Shown here: positions 1 through 3,638 of the stretch, one piece after another
How positions within the stretch are numbered: position 1 is the first letter of the stretch
How the letters are laid out: the number at the start of each line of letters is the position of its first letter
The notes under the pieces: model-generated
Seen by the model: the letters and a program-made list of their open reading frames with translations, nothing else
What the model was told of the DNA's origin: nothing
The model's database searches: none
Origin: a bacterium
Lineage (GTDB): Archaea; Nanoarchaeota; Nanoarchaeia; Woesearchaeales; UBA10216
DNA: 5,328 bases
NCBI GenBank assembly: GCA_024206195.1
Contig: JAAGZO010000822.1
Coordinates: 1-5,328 of the forward strand
Reading direction: 5' to 3'
Position numbers and translations under genes: made by a program

Positions 1-868
1 ACCTTTCTGCAATAGGAACAGTTAATGTTATCCAGTTACTATATACTGTGATAGTTATTAACCACCAAAGTAATCCAAACCCTATTATAGGGTTTATAAA
101 ATATAATGTAGGTATCAAAAGAACAAGTAATAATCCGATAATAAATAATAAATCTGGTTTATAAGCTTCCTTGGAATCTTTGTCCGTACATCCAAAGTGC
201 ATTAAGTATCTATGGTACATAAGAGGTATATACGGAACTAACCCTCTAATAAAGTAATAAGTTATTGTTTTACACATAAGAATTGGTTTCTTCCAATTCC
301 ATGTCTTTAATTCAACAGTGTTGATTCTATCAGCTCGTAATTTAATCCATTTAGCTAGATATTGGTTTCCTAATATAAAAGCCAGTGGTGATAACATTAG
401 TAATAACGGGTACCCTTTAAAAGCAAGAACTATTGGGAATGTAAAAGCACTAGCTTGAAAGAACGGTGTAAAGAACCAGAAAACTATTCCAACAGGAGCT
501 AGTATATAAGAAAGTAAACAAAGTATAGCACTAATACCATACCTTTTTCCATTTAACCAGAGACTTACTTGGTTGTTACTTACATTAACTGCGAACAACA
601 GACTTGCTGGTAAAGAGTTAAAAGCCTTGTACATAAGCATACAAGTTATTGTATGAATAAATATAGTTAATACTCTATCTATCTGTACATTTCTAATAGG
701 ATCTTCACCAGTTAAGTTACGTCTTATTGAAGTAATAGATAGTTTATTAGGTTTAAAATCAGGATTATTATATTTCTTTCTATTCGCAATATCATCAACA
801 ACTGGTTGGTAATTCAAAGAACGGTAATACATTGCTAGGCAAACTAGCATTATTATCATATATTCCAT
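1..868 (-). CDS. Polytopic membrane protein, TMTC/PMT-like GT-C glycosyltransferase candidate (3' partial)
   Basis: The frame is open for 289 codons from an ATG at 868 to the left edge, so the C-terminus is missing. Seen: a hydrophobic first helix (residues 3-14), then a loop with Val-Val-Asp-Asp at 23-26, and further hydrophobic stretches at about 66-80, 84-96, 110-133, 141-167, 196-218, 239-258 and 260-275. Leu-Phe-Ala-Val (91-94) is followed by Leu-Trp-Leu-Asn-Gly-Lys-Arg (103-109). Tyr-Ser-Asn (276-278) is followed by Pro-Ile-Ala-Glu-Arg (285-289) at the edge. Known: TMTC and PMT enzymes of the GT-C fold move sugar from a lipid-phosphate donor to protein in the membrane. They carry an acidic pair after the first helix, a Leu-Phe-Ala-Val-His-Pro...Gly-Arg block and a late Ser-Asn...Glu-Arg block. 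Inferred: a divergent member, possibly with C-terminal TPR repeats beyond the edge. The usual His-Pro-x-His-Thr-Glu is replaced by Asn-Val-Ser-Asn-Asn-Gln, so activity is uncertain. The ribosome site is weaker (AAAGG, 8-nt spacer). The coding region and membrane nature are firm; the family call is moderate. Confidence 0.5.
   Translation of the reverse strand, partial: MEYMIIMLVCLAMYYRSLNYQPVVDDIANRKKYNNPDFKPNKLSITSIRRNLTGEDPIRNVQIDRVLTIFIHTITCMLMYKAFNSLPASLLFAVNVSNNQVSLWLNGKRYGISAILCLLSYILAPVGIVFWFFTPFFQASAFTFPIVLAFKGYPLLLMLSPLAFILGNQYLAKWIKLRADRINTVELKTWNWKKPILMCKTITYYFIRGLVPYIPLMYHRYLMHFGCTDKDSKEAYKPDLLFIIGLLLVLLIPTLYFINPIIGFGLLWWLITITVYSNWITLTVPIAER
77..95. repeat. 19-bp inverted repeat in the membrane protein gene
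   Basis: AAACCCTATTATAGGGTTT has two perfect 9-bp arms around one base. It lies in the coding sequence for Ile-Asn-Pro-Ile-Ile-Gly-Phe, near the visible 3' part of the gene. The function is unknown; it could be a dyad for a binding protein or chance. Confidence 0.5.
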
Positions 869-876
869 TGTTTCTA

Positions 877-881
877 CCTTT
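877..881 (-). promoter_or_regulatory. Ribosome binding site of the membrane protein gene
   Basis: On the minus strand AAAGG, followed by TAG, lies 8 nt before the ATG at 868. It is a weaker match than the AAGGAG used by the upstream genes, which suggests lower translation. It supports this ATG over the in-frame ATG codons at residues 4 and 7. Confidence 0.5.
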
Positions 882-887
882 CGTAGA

Positions 888-898
888 TTGTCAGACAA
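888..898. repeat. 11-bp palindrome beside the hairpin
   Basis: TTGTC-A-GACAA is a perfect inverted repeat with one central base, directly abutting the hairpin and 20 bp before the membrane protein start. The one-base centre makes it a poor RNA hairpin but a possible protein-binding half-site pair. Confidence 0.5.
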
Positions 899-908
899 GG
901 GGACAAGG
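893..908 (-). repeat. Tandem octamer overlapping the hairpin's 3' arm
   Basis: On the minus strand the octamers CCTTGTCC and CCTTGTCT stand directly next to each other. The first forms most of the 3' arm of the hairpin at 899-925. The second could compete, less well, for the same 5' arm. It is short and could be chance. Confidence 0.5.
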
Positions 909-925
909 CACAATACCTTGCCCCC
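899..925 (-). terminator. GC-rich 10-bp hairpin after the head genes
   Basis: On the minus-strand RNA GGGGGCAAGG pairs with CCUUGUCCCC around a 7-nt loop. There are nine Watson-Crick pairs and one G-U pair. The wobble is legal only in the minus-strand transcript; the plus-strand version has an A-C mismatch. It lies 8 nt after the stop codon of the small beta-rich protein. No proper U-tract follows, so it may be a partial terminator, a read-through or processing structure, or an mRNA-stabilising stem rather than a strong intrinsic terminator. Confidence 0.5.
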
Positions 926-933
926 GATAAAAC

Positions 934-1239
934 TTATTTACCAATTACTATCATGTTACAAGTAGCGCTTGTCCAATCTGTAGCTTCTACACCAGAAGCG
1001 TTTGCAGAAGTAACTGTAACTACTAAACCACTAAAAGAAGCAGATACTGTTTGGAAATTAGCATCTGTTCCAGCGTTTGTACCAACAATTACGTTTTGGA
1101 TCTCAGAAATACCATTATCAGTATAACTAAGAGTTAAAGCATCAGAAGCACTAGAAAGTGACAAGTTATACAAAGAAAGTAATTTATAACTTCCTGAAAA
1201 CTCTGTTACATTTGTACCTGGATTTGTTATTGCAGCCAT
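934..1239 (-). CDS. Small beta-rich protein, candidate capsid decoration protein
   Basis: It encodes 101 residues and is placed right after the major capsid gene with a 33-bp gap. The start is the ATG at 1239, because AAGGAG lies exactly 7 nt upstream. A TTG at 1260 would add seven residues but has no ribosome site. The protein is rich in Ser, Thr, Val, Ala and Asn, with alternating hydrophobic residues typical of beta strands (for example Leu-Val-Val-Thr-Val-Thr at 72-77). It ends in a short hydrophobic strand, Met-Ile-Val-Ile-Gly-Lys. It has no signal peptide or membrane helix and one Cys near residue 95. I recognise no named family. Inferred from position, size and composition: a structural protein that binds the shell (decoration, cement or head fibre base). 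A head-completion role is less likely because those proteins are usually more helical. Confidence 0.5.
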   Translation of the reverse strand: MAAITNPGTNVTEFSGSYKLLSLYNLSLSSASDALTLSYTDNGISEIQNVIVGTNAGTDANFQTVSASFSGLVVTVTSANASGVEATDWTSATCNMIVIGK

Positions 1240-1246
1240 TTTATAT

Positions 1247-1252
1247 CTCCTT
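1247..1252 (-). promoter_or_regulatory. Ribosome binding site fixing the ATG at 1239
   Basis: AAGGAG lies on the minus strand with a 7-nt spacer to the ATG at 1239. The same motif and spacing precede the capsid and scaffold genes, so it decides this start against the longer TTG-initiated frame. Confidence 0.5.
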
Positions 1253-1253
1253 A

Positions 1254-1266
1254 TAAACAATGTTTA
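1254..1266. repeat. 13-bp palindrome between the capsid and small protein genes
   Basis: TAAACA-A-TGTTTA is a perfect inverted repeat with one central base. It sits between the capsid stop codon and the next ribosome site. It is AT-rich, and a match of this length could arise by chance. It may be a weak RNA stem (4 bp with a 5-base loop). Confidence 0.5.
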
Positions 1267-1272
1267 CTTAAT

Positions 1273-2403
1273 TTATACTAAAGCTGTAGCAGCAGTATCA
1301 ACAGCAACTACACCATAATCTTTACTATCGAACTCGATCTTCTGAATTCCACCCATGAAACTAACAGCATAACCAACTTGATCATCATAGTTGAATAACT
1401 TCTCAACCATCTTATCACTTGATCCAGCCTTAGCCATAACACAAGCTTGCTGTCCACAAAGCAATGCTCTGAAAGCATCTACAGCAAAGTCAGTTCCAGT
1501 AGCAGCTCCTCTGAAAGAATTACCAGCTACAGAAGCATCTAAGAAAGGTACATATTCATGTACTTTAATAACAACATTATCCCAAATACCTAATGCTCCA
1601 GTAAAAATAGGATTGTCTCTTCCACGAGTTTGTGCTTCTCTTTGTGCTTGTGCGAAAACAGCATTGTTCTTAAGATCAAATGCTTGCCAAGGATGTATAA
1701 ACATAACATAATGTGATTCACCATTAATTCTCAAAGGAGTAACTTTAGGCATACCACTTGATTGTTTTTGCATAGCTTTAGTCTTAGCTCTTGAGATTAA
1801 TTCTGGTGATAATTGATCAGCAGCAGCTAATGATGTAGCTCCAGAAGAATAATCAGCACCTAAGTATCTATCACCATAACCAGCTGCTGTATCAGCATCA
1901 GGTACGTAAGCAGGTGTATTAGACCATGCACAATCTGTTCCAACTACGTTTCCAGCAACGTCAGTTAAAGTTGTATTAGTAACTCCACCTAGTTTAAGGA
2001 AAACTTGTTGTTCAATAAACTCTTGCAATCTCATAGAAAGTTTATTCTTTGCATCTGTTCTCATGTTAAAAGCGTTCTTCTGTTCATCTAAAGTACCAGT
2101 TAAACGTACAGCAAATCTCTTCTTAGCAATATTAATTGATTCACTGTAAGGATTAATCTTTTCTTCATTACCTTCAAGTTCAGCATCATTATTAACTCCA
2201 TTTCCAGTTAACTTAGCAGTTAAAGGAACAGTAATAGTATCACCTTTAGACTTCTTTAAATTATCCATGATCTGGATAACATTATTTTCACCAGTACCCA
2301 TTAAACCGTTATTAGTGAAATACATTCCATCAATTACGTTTTTCCATACTTCTTTTCCCCATAATTCTGGGCGCAATGCATCTGTACTTACTGTATTACC
2401 CAT
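1273..2403 (-). CDS. Major capsid protein, N4-gp56 family
   Basis: This 376-residue protein forms the icosahedral shell (HK97-type fold expected for the family). Seen: an N-terminal arm with Trp15 and Trp20; the Gly-Asp-Thr-Ile-Thr-Val-Pro-Leu strand at 54-61, leading to Leu-Thr-Gly-Asn-Gly; Leu-Glu-Gly-Asn-Glu-Glu at 76-81; a long helix at about 117-137; Tyr-Val-Met-Phe-Ile-His-Pro at 232-238; and Pro-Ile-Phe-Thr-Gly-Ala-Leu-Gly-Ile-Trp at 265-274. This order is characteristic of the N4-gp56/DUF4043 coat family, and the length is usual for it. The ATG at 2403 has AAGGAG 7 nt upstream. The gene follows the scaffold after 16 bp, the classic scaffold-coat order. There is no obvious protease or cleaved delta domain, consistent with a separate scaffold. 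Confidence is high. Confidence 0.5.
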   Translation of the reverse strand: MGNTVSTDALRPELWGKEVWKNVIDGMYFTNNGLMGTGENNVIQIMDNLKKSKGDTITVPLTAKLTGNGVNNDAELEGNEEKINPYSESINIAKKRFAVRLTGTLDEQKNAFNMRTDAKNKLSMRLQEFIEQQVFLKLGGVTNTTLTDVAGNVVGTDCAWSNTPAYVPDADTAAGYGDRYLGADYSSGATSLAAADQLSPELISRAKTKAMQKQSSGMPKVTPLRINGESHYVMFIHPWQAFDLKNNAVFAQAQREAQTRGRDNPIFTGALGIWDNVVIKVHEYVPFLDASVAGNSFRGAATGTDFAVDAFRALLCGQQACVMAKAGSSDKMVEKLFNYDDQVGYAVSFMGGIQKIEFDSKDYGVVAVDTAATALV

Positions 2404-2410
2404 TGTATAA

Positions 2411-2416
2411 CTCCTT
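2411..2416 (-). promoter_or_regulatory. Ribosome binding site of the major capsid gene
   Basis: AAGGAG with a 7-nt spacer to the ATG at 2403 lies within the 16-bp gap after the scaffold stop. A strong site fits the very high expression needed for coat protein. Confidence 0.5.
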
Positions 2417-2419
2417 GTA

Positions 2420-3439
2420 TTAAGGGTCTATCCCTTGTAATATTCGTTGTCTTGTACTATCTTTAAGTTTACTCCATTGTGCTAGAGGCAATTTATGAGC
2501 GTCAGCACATGTTAATTCGTCTTCACTTACTACTCGACGACCACCTGCACCAGATACTGATGCACTACTTACTTTCTTCTTAGAGTTATTAAGGACTCTA
2601 TCAACCTTCTTTTTAACCGTAGGGTTAATCTCTTTCTTACCATAGTTTTTGTTCAACTTTGCTATATCAACTACAAAATCAACAATTTCAAGTTCGTCTA
2701 TATTATCGTCAGTAAGCATTAGGTCAAACTGCTTCTGATACCTTGTTTTTGTGTTAAATACTTCACCAGCAAGTTTTACAAGATCATCGAAATCTTCGTA
2801 CTGGCTTCTACCCATCTTTTCAGCAAATGTAACCTTTGCAGCAACCTTTTGTTGTAAGTTCCCCGTATCTACCGTAGGTTCTTCTTTAACTTCAACCTGT
2901 TCGTTAATAATCCCGTTCAAAGCTTCTATTGTTAAGTTATCCGTATCTTCTCGAAGTAACTTAGTAATCTTATCTATCTTCTTCTGAGATAAGGAAGAGT
3001 CTTTAAGTGTATCTAACTTCTCTCTTAACTCATCTCTCTCTTTCTGTGCCTCCTGCCTTTTCTTCTTCTCGACCTTATTTTTAAAATAAAGAGCTTTCGC
3101 ATTAGACGTGAATTTCTCATGGAATTTACTTTCGTTCTTTTCAAACACTTCATCCATTTTCTCAAAGTTACTAGGATCAGTGTCTATTTCTTCTTCTTCG
3201 GTTTTCTCTTCCTTGTCACTATCTTCGTCGGTCTTAGGCTCGGACTGCTCGTCGTGTTCGCCATCTTCTTGCTCCTCTTCTTGTTTTTCTTCTACTTGCT
3301 CCTCTGGTTCTTTATATAACCCATGGTCTTTAGCCATATTTACTTCTTGGTCGCTAAGACCTTCAATATCAAATTCTTGTTCTTCAACTTCAGGTGTATC
3401 ATCAATTACTACTTGGTCTTTTTTTTCTTGGTCGTCCAC
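2420..3439 (-). CDS. Capsid assembly scaffolding protein
   Basis: It encodes 339 residues, starting at the GTG at 3439, which has AAGGAG 7 nt upstream. An in-frame GTG at 3475 lacks a ribosome site. Seen: an extremely acidic, Glu/Gln-rich, probably disordered N-terminal third (residues about 2-100); a charged helical segment likely to form a coiled coil (about 118-165); a second helical region (about 195-265); a Lys-rich stretch (276-289); a Ser/Gly linker (291-300); and a C-terminal helical tail at about 317-336 with Trp322 and several Lys and Arg. Known: scaffolds are often acidic, helical and coiled-coil, with a short basic C-terminal segment that binds coat, as in P22. Inferred: this protein drives procapsid assembly with the coat gene just downstream and leaves the shell later. 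It has little sequence identity to any named scaffold that I can recall, so the call rests on architecture and position. Its first 38 nt overlap the upstream small gene. Confidence 0.5.
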   Translation of the reverse strand: MDDQEKKDQVVIDDTPEVEEQEFDIEGLSDQEVNMAKDHGLYKEPEEQVEEKQEEEQEDGEHDEQSEPKTDEDSDKEEKTEEEEIDTDPSNFEKMDEVFEKNESKFHEKFTSNAKALYFKNKVEKKKRQEAQKERDELREKLDTLKDSSLSQKKIDKITKLLREDTDNLTIEALNGIINEQVEVKEEPTVDTGNLQQKVAAKVTFAEKMGRSQYEDFDDLVKLAGEVFNTKTRYQKQFDLMLTDDNIDELEIVDFVVDIAKLNKNYGKKEINPTVKKKVDRVLNNSKKKVSSASVSGAGGRRVVSEDELTCADAHKLPLAQWSKLKDSTRQRILQGIDP

Positions 3440-3626
3440 GTTTCTTCTCCTTTGAGATAGGTTTAGGTTTTTCACTAATCTTGTTTAATTCTTTAAGTTC
3501 TGCTTCAGCATCTATCTGCTGAATGTGTGCTGTTGTTACTCTTACTAGTTCATACAAGTTTACTGTTTCAGGTAGATTGAATTTCTTTCTCAGATAATCA
3601 CAATCTTGAGAATAACTTTGAATCAT
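3402..3626 (-). CDS. Small basic-tailed protein of unknown function
   Basis: It encodes 74 residues between the portal and scaffold genes. The ATG at 3626 has AAGGAG with a 6-nt spacer, and that site overlaps the portal stop codon. I do not recognise the family. Seen: an N-terminal part (1-30) that looks helical, a central acidic/Leu helix (about 31-50, with Glu-Ala-Glu-Leu-Lys-Glu-Leu), and a strongly basic tail (57-71) containing Arg-Gly-Arg-Pro at 63-66 flanked by Lys and Arg, which is an AT-hook-like core. The tail is encoded where the scaffold's ribosome site and first codons lie, so its composition may partly reflect that overlap. It may bind DNA or RNA, or act as a small head-assembly partner; neither is shown. 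Translational coupling to the scaffold is likely, given the 38-nt overlap. It has an intact frame and its own ribosome site, so I take it as a real gene. Confidence 0.5.
   Translation of the reverse strand: MIQSYSQDCDYLRKKFNLPETVNLYELVRVTTAHIQQIDAEAELKELNKISEKPKPISKEKKRGRPRKKRPSSN
3419..3426 (-). other. A8 homopolymer in a two-gene overlap (possible slippage site)
   Basis: Eight consecutive A on the minus strand lie in the overlap of the small basic protein and scaffold frames, 13 nt after the scaffold GTG. The scaffold frame is +1 relative to the upstream gene, so loss of one A in the transcript, or a +1 slip, would join the two frames into one protein of roughly 400 residues. No stimulating stem or rare codon is evident. 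Confidence 0.5.
3447..3452 (-). promoter_or_regulatory. Ribosome binding site fixing the scaffold GTG start
   Basis: AAGGAG lies 7 nt upstream of the GTG at 3439 and inside the coding region of the preceding gene, where the same bases contribute Lys-Glu-Lys codons. Its spacing equals that of the capsid gene, so the GTG at 3439 is preferred over the one at 3475. Confidence 0.5.
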
Positions 3627-3632
3627 TTGTCG

Positions 3633-3638
3633 CTCCTT
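3633..3638 (-). promoter_or_regulatory. Ribosome binding site of the small basic protein gene
   Basis: AAGGAG on the minus strand shares one base with the portal TAA stop and lies 6 nt before the ATG at 3626. This indicates tight translational coupling to the portal gene. Confidence 0.5.

Noticed and set aside
77..95. Telomere-like reading of AAACCCTA in the inverted repeat
   Set aside because: It is a single copy in each orientation within a phage coding sequence, so the resemblance to plant-type telomere units is a coincidence.
869..933. A sigma70-type promoter in the gap before the membrane protein
   Set aside because: No convincing -35/-10 pair with proper spacing could be seen on the minus strand; the gap is dominated by the hairpin and short repeats.
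1240..1260. TTG at 1260 as the start of the small beta-rich protein
   Set aside because: The added residues would be encoded by the ribosome site itself, and the ATG at 1239 has the ideal spacing.
1391..1711. Plus-strand 106-codon frame opposite the capsid gene
   Set aside because: It lies entirely within the well-supported major capsid gene on the other strand, and its Cys/Ala/Leu-rich translation resembles no family.
2751..2987. Plus-strand 78-codon frame opposite the scaffold gene
   Set aside because: Antisense shadow with Ser/Phe/Leu bias; no start signal.
3119..3319. Plus-strand frame of 66 codons with a very hydrophobic, membrane-like translation
   Set aside because: It is the antisense of the Glu-rich scaffold segment; GAA/GAG codons read backwards as TTC/CTC give Phe and Leu. 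There is no ribosome site, and the sense gene is convincing.
3108..3455. Plus-strand Ser-rich frame opposite the scaffold
   Set aside because: Another antisense shadow of the acidic region (Glu, Asp and Lys codons reading as Ser, Phe and Leu). It has no upstream ribosome site and no family features.
3440..3475. Upstream GTG at 3475 as scaffold start, adding 12 residues
   Set aside because: There is no Shine-Dalgarno sequence before it, whereas the GTG at 3439 has AAGGAG at the 7-nt spacing used by its neighbours.
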